Source of the DNA: Pelagibacteraceae bacterium AG-414-M23
GTDB lineage: Bacteria > Pseudomonadota > Alphaproteobacteria > Pelagibacterales > Pelagibacteraceae
Length of the DNA stretch: 58,579 nucleotides
Reading direction: 5' to 3'
Assembly (NCBI GenBank): GCA_003214525.1
Contig: QCLN01000007.1
Location: 1 to 58,579 of the forward strand
The notes under the pieces: model-generated
Databases searched by the model: none
What the model was told of the DNA's origin: nothing
What the model saw: only the letters and a program-made list of their open reading frames with translations
Part shown: positions 1 to 10,467 of the stretch, piece by piece
Numbering within the stretch: the first letter of the stretch is position 1
Layout of the letters: each line of letters starts with the position of its first letter
Position numbers and translations under genes: made by a program

Positions 1-2
1 CT

Positions 3-1655
3 ATTTTTAGTTTAGAAAATGATTTTGAAAAACTAGGAAAAAAGTATGATAAAAATAAGTTAAATATTTCTTTTAATAGAGTTGCATTTATTTTTTTTAC
101 TTTTGTTATAGTTTTGTTTATTTTTTCTATAAAAGCATTTTATTTAACCGCAAAAAAACTTCCTGAAAATAGTATAGTTAATTCAAAAAAGGAAATTAGA
201 AGTAATATTTTAGACAGAAATAACAAAATATTAGCTAAAACAATAATTACAAGAAATATCGGCATAAATCCAAATTTAGTTATTAATAAAAAAAAATTAC
301 TTTTAAATTTAAAAATATTATTTCCAGATAAAAATTACGATCTACTAGAAGAAAAACTTAATGAGAAAAAGTTTTTTTATTTTGCCGAAGAATTAGATCC
401 CGAAAGTTATGAAAAATTAATGATGCTTGGAGATAAATCTTTAATTCCCGAAAATAGGGTAACTAGAGTTTACCCTCAAAAAAATTTATTTAGTCATATT
501 ATAGGACAAATAGATAATGAAAATAATGGTGTATCTGGATTAGAAAAAAGTTTTGATAACAATTTAAAAGATTCAAACCAAGATCTTAAGCTTACTGTCG
601 ATCTTAATTTACAATATTTGATACGTGAAGAGTTAATTAAATTTCAAAAAATTTTTAATAATATTGGATCTGCGGCAATTCTTATGAACTCAAAAAATGG
701 TGAAATCTTATCTTTGCTATCTTTGCCAGATTATGATTTAAACAAAAGACAACTTTTAGAGGATAAAAATTTAATTAATAGAGCCACAAAGGGAGTGTAT
801 GAACTAGGCTCAGTATTTAAAACATTTACTTATGCAGCAGGTTTAAATGAAGGATATATAGAGCCAGATACAGAATTTAAAAATCTTAAGAAAAAAATAT
901 GGTGCAGCAAATTCTCAATAGGTGAATACGATAATAAAATTCCATCAGATTTAACAGCAGAACAAATTCTAATTAGATCTGGTAATATTGGATCAATTAG
1001 AATAGCCCAAAAAGTTGGATTAGAAAAATTTCCAAAATTTTTGAATGATCTAGGATTGCTTAGCACTTTAGATTTTGACATTGAGGAAATTGGCACTCCA
1101 TTAAAAATTAATTGGGGTAAATGTAAACTCGCAACTTCTGCATATGGACATGGAATTACAACTACACCATTACAATTGGCCAAAGGATACTCAATAATTT
1201 CCAATGGAGGATATGAGGTTAAACCCACTTTAATTTTAGATGAAAAAAAAAGAAATATTAGATATCAACAAATTATTTCAGAAGATGTATCAAACAAAGT
1301 AAATTTAGCTTTAAGAAAGATTGTAACTACAAAAGAAGGTACGGCTAGTTTTGCAAATATTGATGGCTATGAAATTGCTGGTAAAACTGGAACTGCACAA
1401 AAATCAATTGCAGGAGGTTATTCAAGAAATAAGATAAACACTTTTGCTTCAATATTCCCTGCATCGGATCCAAAATATGTATTAGTTGTTATGTTAGATG
1501 AACCAAAACCAAACAAAGATTATATATACGAATACAAAGATGGGTCAGGATTGAAAATTAAAGGCACCCAATTTAATACCGCAGGCTGGACAACTGTAGA
1601 AGTCGCAGGAAAAATAGTAGAAAAAATAGGACCTATTTTAGCCACAAAATACTAA
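3..1655 (+). CDS. ftsI: Peptidoglycan D,D-transpeptidase FtsI (PBP3), 5' end outside window
   Basis: Septal class B penicillin-binding protein that cross-links peptidoglycan during division, anchored in the inner membrane. The frame is open back to the first bases of the window. The first ATG-like start inside the window (TTG at 114) would cut through the N-terminal membrane helix encoded at about 78-140, so the real start lies upstream and the gene is partial here. All three active-site motifs are present: SVFK with the catalytic serine at codon 810-812, SGN at about 978-986, and KTGT at about 1383-1394. About 550 residues are visible. It leads the cluster, 12 bp before murE-murF. FtsI is preferred over an elongation PBP2 because of the dcw context and the following ftsW. 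Confidence 0.95.
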   Translation: MFSLENDFEKLGKKYDKNKLNISFNRVAFIFFTFVIVLFIFSIKAFYLTAKKLPENSIVNSKKEIRSNILDRNNKILAKTIITRNIGINPNLVINKKKLLLNLKILFPDKNYDLLEEKLNEKKFFYFAEELDPESYEKLMMLGDKSLIPENRVTRVYPQKNLFSHIIGQIDNENNGVSGLEKSFDNNLKDSNQDLKLTVDLNLQYLIREELIKFQKIFNNIGSAAILMNSKNGEILSLLSLPDYDLNKRQLLEDKNLINRATKGVYELGSVFKTFTYAAGLNEGYIEPDTEFKNLKKKIWCSKFSIGEYDNKIPSDLTAEQILIRSGNIGSIRIAQKVGLEKFPKFLNDLGLLSTLDFDIEEIGTPLKINWGKCKLATSAYGHGITTTPLQLAKGYSIISNGGYEVKPTLILDEKKRNIRYQQIISEDVSNKVNLALRKIVTTKEGTASFANIDGYEIAGKTGTAQKSIAGGYSRNKINTFASIFPASDPKYVLVVMLDEPKPNKDYIYEYKDGSGLKIKGTQFNTAGWTTVEVAGKIVEKIGPILATKY

Positions 1656-1667
1656 GAATTTAAAATA

Positions 1668-4490
1668 ATGTTACTAGGCAAAGTATTTAAAAATATAAAT
1701 AAAAAATATAAATCAATTAAATTTAAAAATATTAGATTTAATAGCAAAGAATGTAGATCTAATGATATTTTTTTTGCAATAAAAGGAAACAACTTAAACG
1801 GCAATGATTATGTAAATAATGCAATTAAGAATGGCGCCAATATAATTGTTTCCAATTTAAAGTTTGAAGGATTTAATAAAAATAAAATTTTATTTATTCA
1901 TAATAAAAATCCTAGGCAATTATTACCGGTAGTGGCAAGTCGTTTTTATAAATCAAAGCCCAAAAACATAATTGCCGTCACAGGCACAAATGGAAAAACA
2001 TCTATAGCAAATTTTTATTATCAAATATTAACTTTAAATAATAAAAAAGCAGCTGCCATTGGAACCCTTGGTATTTTATCAAAAAAATATAACATAAAAA
2101 CTAATAATACAACAATTGATCCTATAAATATTCATAAAATATTAAACAAACTAAAAAAGTTTAAAATTGATAACGTAATATTGGAAGCTTCTAGTCACGG
2201 ATTAAAACAACATAGATTAAATGGTATAAATTTTAATACTGCTTTATTTACGAATTTATCAAGAGATCATCTTGATTATCATAAAACATTTAAAGATTAT
2301 CTAAATTCAAAACTTATTCTTTTTAATAAGTTATTAAATAAAAAAGGAAATATAATATTTGACGATAAAATTTCTCAAGCTAAACAACTAAATAATATTT
2401 CAAAAAAAAGAAAATTAAAAAAGTACAATTTTGGCACCAATAAGTCTTTTATAAATATTCTTAATATTCAAAAAATTAATGATCAGAAAAAAATAGATTT
2501 TTCATTTAATAACAAAAGCTACTCATTTAAAACATCAATAATTGGAAAAGTTCAAATCAAAAATTTAATGTTCGCAATTGTGGCTGCATACTTATCTAAA
2601 ATAACAATAAATGATATTTTAAAATCAATTAAAAAAATTAAACCAATAAATGGAAGATTAGAACAAATTGGTAATATAAAGAATAAATCAAAAGTTATTC
2701 TTGATTATGCACACACTCCAGATGCATTAAAAACTGCAATATCAAATACAAGAGAAGATTATCCTCTTAGTAAAATTTCTTTAGTATTTGGTTGCGGAGG
2801 AAATAGGGACAAAGACAAGAGATTTATAATGGGCGCTATAGCAAGTAAATATTGTGATACTCTTTATTTAACAGATGATAACCCGCGTCTTGAAAACCCT
2901 AGATTAATTAGAAATCAAATCAAAAAGGGAATAAAAAAAAATAAATTTATTGAAATTCCATCAAGAGCCAAAGCTATTTCGGAAGCTGTTTATGAATTAA
3001 ACTCAGGTGACATCTTAATTGTAGCTGGAAAAGGACACGAGAACTATCAAGAATACAAAAAAATAAAATTTTTTTCCGACAGGTCTGAAATTTTAAAAGC
3101 AATAAAGAAAAAAAACTTAACTTTATCAAAATCAATTAAGACAAATATATTAAGAGAAAATTTAAGAAAAATTACAATAAATAAACATATCTATATTAAT
3201 TCTGCATCAATAAATTCAAAAAAAGTAAATAAAAATTCTATATTTATAGGCATAAAAGGAAAAAAATTTAATGGTAATTTATATGCAAGTGAAGCGATTA
3301 GAAATAATGCTATTTTAGCCATAACAAATAAAAAATCTAAAAATTCAAAGATAATATTTCAACAGAATCCATTGAAAGTATTTAACAAAATAAGTTTAAT
3401 ATTTAGAAAAACTTTAAATGCAAACAATATTGCAATTACAGGTTCGGCTGGAAAAACATCAGTTAAAGATTTAACAGGCTTTTGTTTAAATAAATTATCA
3501 AAAACATATTTCTCAAAAAACTCATTCAACAATAAGTACGGTGTTCCATTAAGTATATTTAACACTCCTCAATCTACAAAGTTTACAGTTCTTGAAGTAG
3601 GAATGGATAAGAAAGGGGAGATAGACCGCTTAACAAAATTGATTAAACCAAACTTAGGTTTAATTACAAATATTTCGTATGCACATATAGATAATTTTAT
3701 TAATTTAAATCAAATTGCTCAGGCCAAAGGTGAAATAATAAATAACATTATTCCTGGTGGGACTATGATTATAAATAGAGATGATAATTATTATAGATAT
3801 TTTTTAAAGAGAGCAGCAAATCGTAAACTTAAAATTATTACATTTAGTAAAAATAATCAAAATGCAGATGTTGTTTTTTTAAATCAGAAAAAAAATAAAA
3901 AAAACTATTTAATTAATATTAAAATTAAAGATAGAAAAAAATCTTTTTTAATTTCAAAAGATTTATTTAATTATAAAGAAAACATATTAGCCTCTATAAG
4001 TGTCATTATAAATTATTTTGATATTGAAAAATTAAATAGAAATTTATTTTTGGGTTTTAATATTCCTAAAAGTAGAGGATCAGTCATTAATTATAAAAAA
4101 AGATCAAAAAGATTAACCATTGTTGACGAGAGTTATAACTCAAATCCCCTATCTTTTAAATTTGCCTTAGAAAGGTTTGATTCAACTTATAAGGAAAATA
4201 ATAAGAAATTTCTTTTAATTGGAAATATGCTTGAATTAGGAAAATATTCTAAAAATCTTCATATGAAAATTGCAAAATATATAAATAAATCAAAAGTTAA
4301 CAAAACATATGTTTATGGAAAACTCACAAAACACACATTTAACAAACTAAAACCACAAATAAGGGGCAAAATATTAAATAACAATATGGATATTTTAAAT
4401 TTAATTAATAAAGATTTGCCCAATAATAGTTTTTTAATGGTAAAAGGGTCTAACTCAACAGGATTAAATAAAATAATTCAAAATTTATAA
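1668..4490 (+). CDS. murE-murF: Fused MurE-MurF muropeptide ligase
   Basis: A single 940-residue reading frame carries two Mur ligases. Residues 1-482 are MurE, which adds meso-diaminopimelate to UDP-MurNAc-L-Ala-D-Glu: ATP loop TGTNGKTS at 105-112 and DNPR at 404-407, the motif that marks meso-DAP rather than lysine specificity. Residues from about 495 to 940 are MurF, which adds D-Ala-D-Ala: ATP loop TGSAGKTS at 591-598. Both halves have near-normal length and intact ATP motifs, so this is a real fusion and not a degraded gene. Most bacteria encode the two as neighbouring genes; MurE-MurF fusions are known elsewhere, for example in Bordetella. Start ATG at 1668 lies 12 bp after ftsI; mraY follows after 5 bp. 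Confidence 0.95.
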   Translation: MLLGKVFKNINKKYKSIKFKNIRFNSKECRSNDIFFAIKGNNLNGNDYVNNAIKNGANIIVSNLKFEGFNKNKILFIHNKNPRQLLPVVASRFYKSKPKNIIAVTGTNGKTSIANFYYQILTLNNKKAAAIGTLGILSKKYNIKTNNTTIDPINIHKILNKLKKFKIDNVILEASSHGLKQHRLNGINFNTALFTNLSRDHLDYHKTFKDYLNSKLILFNKLLNKKGNIIFDDKISQAKQLNNISKKRKLKKYNFGTNKSFINILNIQKINDQKKIDFSFNNKSYSFKTSIIGKVQIKNLMFAIVAAYLSKITINDILKSIKKIKPINGRLEQIGNIKNKSKVILDYAHTPDALKTAISNTREDYPLSKISLVFGCGGNRDKDKRFIMGAIASKYCDTLYLTDDNPRLENPRLIRNQIKKGIKKNKFIEIPSRAKAISEAVYELNSGDILIVAGKGHENYQEYKKIKFFSDRSEILKAIKKKNLTLSKSIKTNILRENLRKITINKHIYINSASINSKKVNKNSIFIGIKGKKFNGNLYASEAIRNNAILAITNKKSKNSKIIFQQNPLKVFNKISLIFRKTLNANNIAITGSAGKTSVKDLTGFCLNKLSKTYFSKNSFNNKYGVPLSIFNTPQSTKFTVLEVGMDKKGEIDRLTKLIKPNLGLITNISYAHIDNFINLNQIAQAKGEIINNIIPGGTMIINRDDNYYRYFLKRAANRKLKIITFSKNNQNADVVFLNQKKNKKNYLINIKIKDRKKSFLISKDLFNYKENILASISVIINYFDIEKLNRNLFLGFNIPKSRGSVINYKKRSKRLTIVDESYNSNPLSFKFALERFDSTYKENNKKFLLIGNMLELGKYSKNLHMKIAKYINKSKVNKTYVYGKLTKHTFNKLKPQIRGKILNNNMDILNLINKDLPNNSFLMVKGSNSTGLNKIIQNL

Positions 4491-4495
4491 ATATA

Positions 4496-5581
4496 ATGCT
4501 CTATAATTTACTCACAAACTATTCAGACACTTACTCATTTTTAAATTTTTTTAACTTTTTAACAGTAAGAACCGGTTTAGCTGTAATTACAGCTATGATA
4601 ATAGTTTTTTTAATTGGTGATAAATTCATAAACTATTTTTCTATAAAAAAAATTACAAATCCTATTCGTTCTGATGGACCCGAGGATCATATTATAAAAA
4701 AAATAGGAACACCTACCATGGGAGGTGTTTTAATATTAATTGGATTATTTACAGGGGTTTTTTTATGGGCTGATCTTTATAATCCATATAATTGGATATT
4801 GATTTTTATAACTCTATCATTTGGAATTCTAGGAGCATTTGATGATTATAAAAAAATTAAAAATAATAATTCAAAAGGAATTTCTTCAAAATTTAAATTA
4901 GTTATTCAGATTATACTTGGTCTAATTTCATTATTCATTTTTTATAATTTTATAGACTCTGATTTATCAACTAATCTTTATTTTCCATTTTTTAAAAACT
5001 TAGTAATAAATTTAGGATGGTTTTTTATACCTTTTTATTTATTTGTAATTGTTGGCTCATCTAATGCAGTGAATTTAACCGATGGTCTCGATGGTTTAGC
5101 TACCGTTCCAGTAATCTTGGTTGCAGGATGTTTTGCTTTTATAAGCTATGTTTCAGGAAACATAATTTTTTCAGAATATTTATTAATTCCTTACATAGAG
5201 GGCGTTGGAGAGGTGGCAGTTTTTTGTGGAGCAATCATTGGATCTTCAATAGGATTTCTTTGGTTTAATGCGCCGCCTGCAAAAATTTTTATGGGTGATA
5301 CTGGTTCTTTAGCTTTAGGAGGATCTTTAGGTGCGGTAGGTGTAGTTACTAAGCATGAAATCGTATTAGCTATAACAGGAGGACTTTTTGTTTTAGAGGC
5401 AGTATCAGTTATTGTACAAGTTGTTTCTTTTAAATTAACCGGCAAAAGAATTTTTATGATGGCTCCTATTCACCATCATTTTGAAAAAAAAGGCTGGGCC
5501 GAATCTACTGTCGTCATTAGATTTTGGATAATTTCATTAATTTTGGCAATGATTGGACTTGCAACATTAAAATTAAGATAA
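4496..5581 (+). CDS. mraY: Phospho-MurNAc-pentapeptide translocase MraY
   Basis: Integral membrane enzyme that moves phospho-MurNAc-pentapeptide from UDP onto undecaprenyl phosphate to give lipid I. The 361 residues are the usual family length, with about ten hydrophobic segments. Visible family motifs are the aspartate-rich NLTDGLDGLA loop, FMGDTGSLALGG and the histidine loop MAPIHHHFEKKGW near the C-terminus. It sits between murF and murD as in the standard dcw order. Its stop codon shares a base with the murD start (TAATG), which suggests translational coupling. Confidence 0.97.
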   Translation: MLYNLLTNYSDTYSFLNFFNFLTVRTGLAVITAMIIVFLIGDKFINYFSIKKITNPIRSDGPEDHIIKKIGTPTMGGVLILIGLFTGVFLWADLYNPYNWILIFITLSFGILGAFDDYKKIKNNNSKGISSKFKLVIQIILGLISLFIFYNFIDSDLSTNLYFPFFKNLVINLGWFFIPFYLFVIVGSSNAVNLTDGLDGLATVPVILVAGCFAFISYVSGNIIFSEYLLIPYIEGVGEVAVFCGAIIGSSIGFLWFNAPPAKIFMGDTGSLALGGSLGAVGVVTKHEIVLAITGGLFVLEAVSVIVQVVSFKLTGKRIFMMAPIHHHFEKKGWAESTVVIRFWIISLILAMIGLATLKLR

Positions 5582-6876
5582 TGTTTGGCAAAGAAACTTT
5601 TATTAATAAAAAAATATTAATTTATGGCATGGGTCTTTCCGGAAAATCATGCCTTCAATATCTGTATAAAAATAATAAAGTTACAGTTTTTGATGATAAC
5701 AACTCTTTAAAAAATAAAAAAAATAAAATTTTCTTTTCAAATATAAATATCATTTTTAAGAAAGAATTTGATTTTATTGTTTTAAGTCCTGGAATAGATA
5801 TTAAAAAATGTAAGCTGAAGAAATATTTAATGAAAAATCAAAAAAAAATAATTACTGAACTAGATGTTTTTTATTTATCTTTCCCAAAAAATATTAAAAT
5901 AACAATTACAGGAACAAATGGAAAATCTACCACTTGTCAGATGTTATATAATATTTTTAAATCAAATAACTTAGATGTCAGATTGATAGGCAACATTGGT
6001 AATCCACCATTATTAGAAAAAAAAATAAAAAAAAAAACTATTTTTATTATTGAAGCATCATCTTATCAAATATTTTATAGCAAATATTTTAAAGCAAATC
6101 ATGCCGCCATTCTAAATTTGAGCCCAGACCATTTAGAAAGACATGGAAATATAAATGAATATGCAAAAGCAAAACTTAAACTAATTTTTGAACAAGATAA
6201 AAACAATCAATCATATATTGAGAAAAGCAATCTAATTATTAATAAACATATTTATAATAGAAATATAAAATCTAAGCTTAATAAATTAAATTATAACAAA
6301 GAGGTATTTTTTAAGAAAAAAATTAGAAATATATATTTACTTGATAAAAATAACTTGAATAATATTCATTTCGTTTACTCAATATGCAAAAAATTTAAAT
6401 TTTCAGATAATAAAATATTTAATTCATTAAATGAATTTAAAAGTTTAAAATTTAGAAAACAAATAATATATAATAGAGGTAATTTAAAAATTATTAATGA
6501 CTCCAAATCTACTAGCTTTTCTTCAACAATTGGACTTTTAACTACCTACAATAATATTTACTGGATAGTAGGTGGAATGTTTAAAAAAGGTGATAAATTT
6601 AATATACATAAAAAATATTACAAAAATATTACTGCTTATATAATTGGTTTGAATAAAAAATATTTTGTAAATCAATTTAAAAATAAAATTAAATTTAAAT
6701 ATTTTAGAAATTTAAAAATTGCAATTTCTGTAATTAAAAAAGAAATGAAAAATGATATTAATAAAAAAACAATTTTATTTAGCCCAGCTGCCGCTTCATT
6801 TGATCAATTCAAGAACTTTGAAGAGAGGGGAGATTACTTCAATAAAATTATAAAAAAAACAATTATAAATAATTAG
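5581..6876 (+). CDS. murD: UDP-MurNAc-L-alanine--D-glutamate ligase MurD
   Basis: Cytoplasmic Mur ligase that adds D-glutamate to UDP-MurNAc-L-Ala. The ATP loop GTNGKSTT and the later LSPDHLERHG segment are clear. I take the ATG at 5581, overlapping the mraY stop by one base, because the protein then begins with the expected Rossmann-like segment (ILIYGMGLSGKS). A longer frame from a TTG at 5524 would lie inside mraY and adds 19 unrelated residues. Length 431 is normal. The protein is unusually Lys/Asn/Ile rich, in line with the AT-rich genome. Confidence 0.95.
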   Translation: MFGKETFINKKILIYGMGLSGKSCLQYLYKNNKVTVFDDNNSLKNKKNKIFFSNINIIFKKEFDFIVLSPGIDIKKCKLKKYLMKNQKKIITELDVFYLSFPKNIKITITGTNGKSTTCQMLYNIFKSNNLDVRLIGNIGNPPLLEKKIKKKTIFIIEASSYQIFYSKYFKANHAAILNLSPDHLERHGNINEYAKAKLKLIFEQDKNNQSYIEKSNLIINKHIYNRNIKSKLNKLNYNKEVFFKKKIRNIYLLDKNNLNNIHFVYSICKKFKFSDNKIFNSLNEFKSLKFRKQIIYNRGNLKIINDSKSTSFSSTIGLLTTYNNIYWIVGGMFKKGDKFNIHKKYYKNITAYIIGLNKKYFVNQFKNKIKFKYFRNLKIAISVIKKEMKNDINKKTILFSPAAASFDQFKNFEERGDYFNKIIKKTIINN

Positions 6877-6878
6877 GC

Positions 6879-7997
6879 ATGATAACTAAATTAAATATTT
6901 ACGATAATTACTATACCTGGTGGAAAAATATTGATAAAACCATTTTAATATTAATAATTTCTTTTTTTATCGCAGGTTTATTTTTTTCTTTAGTTTCAAC
7001 TTCTTTAATTGCATCTGATAGATTGAACACAAATTCTTATTATTTTTTTGTTAAACATTTTACATTTATTTTATTAGGTTTATCAATAATGTTTATATTT
7101 TCATTACTTAAAGAAGATCATCTAATAAAAATATCAATAGGTCTTTTTGTTTTATCTTTATTGTTACTATTACTAGTTACATTCATTGGAGTAGAGGTAA
7201 AAGGATCTAAAAGATGGCTAGATCTTCCGTTCTTACCAAGATTTCAACCAGTCGAATTGGTTAAACCATTCTATATAGTAATTCTAGCATCTTTATTAAA
7301 TCATCAGAAATATAATTTGTATTTTAAATATTTATTGACTTTATTTCTAATAATTCCAATCGTTTTACTATTAATATCTCAACCAGACATAGGCCAATCC
7401 GTATTAATTATTTTTACATGGTTGGCTTTAATTTTTGTTTCAGGAATTAATTTAGTTATTTTTTTTGGATTATTTGGTATCTTTGTTTTTTTACTTTCAT
7501 ATTTAATTCTATTTGTTGAAAAGTTTAATTATATAAAAACAAGAATATCTTCTTTTTTTGACAGTTCTTCAAACAACAATTTTCAATCTGAAAAAGCATC
7601 CGAGGCAATAATCGATGGTGGTTTTTTTGGCAAAGGTATTGGTGAGGGAACTTTAAATTCAAAAATCCCAGAGGCCCATACTGATTATATCGTGTCAGTA
7701 ATCTCTGAAGAGTTTGGAATAATTATAATTCTTCTAATAATGTTAGCTTTTATATTTTTTGCTTATAATATTTTTAAAAAAATTAGAGACACAAATGACA
7801 ATGTATTCAAGATGATCCTTATTGGATTGATATCATTATTAATGATGCAAGCCTTTATACATGTGGGTGTTAATTTGAAAGTTTTACCAACCACAGGCAT
7901 GACACTCCCTTATTTAAGTTATGGAGGATCTTCAATAATTAGCATTTCTATAATTTCTGGAATTATCTTAAATTTAACTAAAAGAAGAGTTTACTAA
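6879..7997 (+). CDS. ftsW: Peptidoglycan glycosyltransferase FtsW
   Basis: SEDS-family polytopic membrane protein that polymerises lipid II at the division site together with FtsI. It has about ten hydrophobic segments in 372 residues. Family signatures include KRWLDLP followed by QPVELVKP, the PEAHTDYIVSVISEEFG segment, and the C-terminal GMTLPYLSYGGSS. The start ATG is 2 bp after the murD stop. FtsW rather than RodA is inferred from the position between murD and murG. Confidence 0.95.
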   Translation: MITKLNIYDNYYTWWKNIDKTILILIISFFIAGLFFSLVSTSLIASDRLNTNSYYFFVKHFTFILLGLSIMFIFSLLKEDHLIKISIGLFVLSLLLLLLVTFIGVEVKGSKRWLDLPFLPRFQPVELVKPFYIVILASLLNHQKYNLYFKYLLTLFLIIPIVLLLISQPDIGQSVLIIFTWLALIFVSGINLVIFFGLFGIFVFLLSYLILFVEKFNYIKTRISSFFDSSSNNNFQSEKASEAIIDGGFFGKGIGEGTLNSKIPEAHTDYIVSVISEEFGIIIILLIMLAFIFFAYNIFKKIRDTNDNVFKMILIGLISLLMMQAFIHVGVNLKVLPTTGMTLPYLSYGGSSIISISIISGIILNLTKRRVY

Positions 7998-9080
7998 TTG
8001 AAGAAAATATTAATATCAACAGGTGGTTCAGGTGGTCATGTTGTGCCAGCATTAAATTTGTATAATCACTTAAAAAACGATTTCGATGTAAGTCTTTATA
8101 CTGATGCAAGAGGCGCAAAATATATTCCAAAAGAAATTAAAAAAACAATTTTTGAAGTAAAAAAAATTCCTGAAAAAAAATATCTTTTTCCATTAAAAAT
8201 TATTTTTTTATTTTTTGCTTTCATTAAATCATTAATGCATTTTAGGAAGAATAAAATTGATATTTTAATTAGTACCGGTGGCTACATGTCTTTACCCATA
8301 GCTCTGGTATCTAAAATATTTAATAAAAAAATTATTTTATTTGAACCAAACTCAATAATAGGAAGATCAAATAAATTTTTATTGAAATTTGCTCACCAAG
8401 TGCTGTGTTACGACAGAGATATTTTTTTAAAAGGTGATAACAAAATTGCAAAACATAGTCACAAAGCAGTTATGATTGAACCAATTTTAAATAATTGTTT
8501 TTACTTTAAACAAAATGCAGGCGAAACAAAAGATGATGCATTTAGAATTTTAATAATAGGTGGAAGTCAGGCATCTTTGTTTTTTAGCAAACATTTAAAG
8601 AGTGAAATTATTCAATTATCAAAAAAATATAAAATTGAAGTAACCCAACAACTTTCGCCAGATTTTGATATTGATATTTATAAAAAAGAATATGATAAAA
8701 ATAATATTAAAAATAATTTATTTTTTTTTGAAGACAATTTTTTATGCAAAAAAAATAACTTTGATATTGCTATAACAAGGGCTGGGGCATCATCATTAGC
8801 TGAACTAGCTCATTTAAATATTCCTTTTATTTCCATACCATTTCCCTATGCAACAGATAATCATCAATTTTTAAATGCAAAAAGGTATTATGATAGAAAT
8901 TGTTGCTGGATATTAGAGGAAAAAAACTTTAATTCTGGTGATATTTACGAAATAATTAATCAAATTATGGTCAATAAGAATGAATATTTTGAGAAAAAAA
9001 AGATTCTAATGAAATTTAATGAAAATCAAACTTGGGAAAACTTCAACCGAAAAATAATAAAATATTTAAATGACAATTAG
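7998..9080 (+). CDS. murG: Lipid II synthase MurG
   Basis: Membrane-associated GT-B glycosyltransferase that adds GlcNAc to lipid I, giving lipid II. The N-terminal glycine-rich STGGSGGHVVPA loop and ISTGGYMSLP are diagnostic, as is the C-terminal ITRAGASSLAEL segment that contacts UDP-GlcNAc. The start is a TTG directly after the ftsW stop, with no spacer; there is no ATG that preserves the N-terminal loop. The 3' end overlaps murC by 11 bp. Length 360 is standard. Confidence 0.95.
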   Translation: MKKILISTGGSGGHVVPALNLYNHLKNDFDVSLYTDARGAKYIPKEIKKTIFEVKKIPEKKYLFPLKIIFLFFAFIKSLMHFRKNKIDILISTGGYMSLPIALVSKIFNKKIILFEPNSIIGRSNKFLLKFAHQVLCYDRDIFLKGDNKIAKHSHKAVMIEPILNNCFYFKQNAGETKDDAFRILIIGGSQASLFFSKHLKSEIIQLSKKYKIEVTQQLSPDFDIDIYKKEYDKNNIKNNLFFFEDNFLCKKNNFDIAITRAGASSLAELAHLNIPFISIPFPYATDNHQFLNAKRYYDRNCCWILEEKNFNSGDIYEIINQIMVNKNEYFEKKKILMKFNENQTWENFNRKIIKYLNDN

Positions 9081-10467
9081 TTTGGGAAAAAAAGAAATAA
9101 TTCATTTTGTAGGAATTGGCGGAATAGGAATGAGCGGTCTTGCATTAATAATGAAAGATTTAGGTTTTAATGTAAAAGGTTCAGATCAGCAAAGTGGTAA
9201 AAATATTGAAAGATTAAAAAAAAATAAAATAAATGTCATTATTGGACATAAAAAAAAAAATTTATCAAATGCAACTATGCTAGTTATTTCTTCGGCAATA
9301 AAGAAAAATAATCCAGAATTTATAGAAGCTAAAAAAAAAAAAATTCCTATATATAAAAGAGGTGAAATGCTTGCTAATATAGTTTCTCTTTATAAGAATG
9401 TTGTTGTTGCTGGTTCACATGGAAAAACAACAACCACATCTATTGTATCCACTATATTCTCTAAGTCTAAATTAGATCCTACAACAATTAATGGTGGGGT
9501 AATTAATTCAATTGGAAATTCTGCTAAACTTGGCAAAGGTGAATGGTGTGTTTTAGAATCTGATGAATCTGATGGGAGTTTTTTACAGCTACCGTTTACT
9601 TATTCCATTATAACTAATATTGATGACGAACATCTTGAACAATATGGTTCAATGGATAAATTAAAAAAAAGTTTTATTGAATTTGCTGAAAAAACACCAT
9701 CTTTCGGAAAAACTCTTATTTGTTTAGATGATAGAAATAACAAATCAATTTTAAGTAAAATTAAAAATCAAAATATAATTACTTATGGATTAAGTGAAAA
9801 ATCAAATTTTAGGATTAAAAATGTTAAGCTTCGATATAATAAATCAATATTTGATTTAGAAGTTAATTTGCCCAATCAAGAAAGGAAAATATATAAATTT
9901 TTCAAAATACCTTTAATTGGGATTCATAATATTAAAAATTGTAGCGCTTCAATTGCCATAGCAATCATGATGGGTATTTCTGTAGATTTAATCAAAAAAG
10001 CAATTTTTGAATTTAAAGGTGTTCAAAGAAGATTTAATTTTATATTTGAACATCAAAATAATATTTACTATGATGATTATGCCCATCATCCAACCGAAAT
10101 ATATGAATTGCTTAAATCTACGAGAGCAGTTTATAAATCAAAAACAATAATTTCAGTATTTCAACCTCATAGAATTTCTAGATTAAATTCTTTAAAAAAA
10201 AGATTTACAAAATGCTTTAAGTTTTCAGATCAAGTTTTATTGTGTCCAATTTATAAAGCTGGAGAAAATTTAAAATTAAAATTTGATTATTTTAAATTCG
10301 CAAAAGAAATAATAAAAAATTCTAAAGTTGAACTTATAATGATAAATAGCGAAAAAGAACTAGCCAAGTATGCCAAACACAACATCTATGGCGATAACAT
10401 CATAATTGGAATGGGCGCAGGAACAATATCCAATTGGATGAGAAATTTACCAAAATTAATTAAATGA
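9070..10467 (+). CDS. murC: UDP-MurNAc--L-alanine ligase MurC
   Basis: First Mur ligase of the cytoplasmic branch; it adds L-alanine to UDP-MurNAc. The N-terminal HFVGIGGIGMSGLA nucleotide loop and the ATP loop GSHGKTTTTS are visible, as are YDDYAHHPTE and the C-terminal GMGAGTISNW. The start ATG at 9070 lies inside the last codons of murG. The 3' end overlaps murB by 4 bp (ATGA). Length 465 is normal. Confidence 0.96.
   Translation: MTISLGKKEIIHFVGIGGIGMSGLALIMKDLGFNVKGSDQQSGKNIERLKKNKINVIIGHKKKNLSNATMLVISSAIKKNNPEFIEAKKKKIPIYKRGEMLANIVSLYKNVVVAGSHGKTTTTSIVSTIFSKSKLDPTTINGGVINSIGNSAKLGKGEWCVLESDESDGSFLQLPFTYSIITNIDDEHLEQYGSMDKLKKSFIEFAEKTPSFGKTLICLDDRNNKSILSKIKNQNIITYGLSEKSNFRIKNVKLRYNKSIFDLEVNLPNQERKIYKFFKIPLIGIHNIKNCSASIAIAIMMGISVDLIKKAIFEFKGVQRRFNFIFEHQNNIYYDDYAHHPTEIYELLKSTRAVYKSKTIISVFQPHRISRLNSLKKRFTKCFKFSDQVLLCPIYKAGENLKLKFDYFKFAKEIIKNSKVELIMINSEKELAKYAKHNIYGDNIIIGMGAGTISNWMRNLPKLIK

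Noticed and set aside
830..1228. 132-residue open frame antisense to ftsI
   Set aside because: It is fully inside ftsI on the other strand, has no domain pattern or ribosome site, and the sense gene has all PBP motifs.
5191..5445. Open frame antisense to mraY
   Set aside because: Low-complexity Pro/Thr/Lys composition from the complement of a membrane protein; a shadow of mraY.
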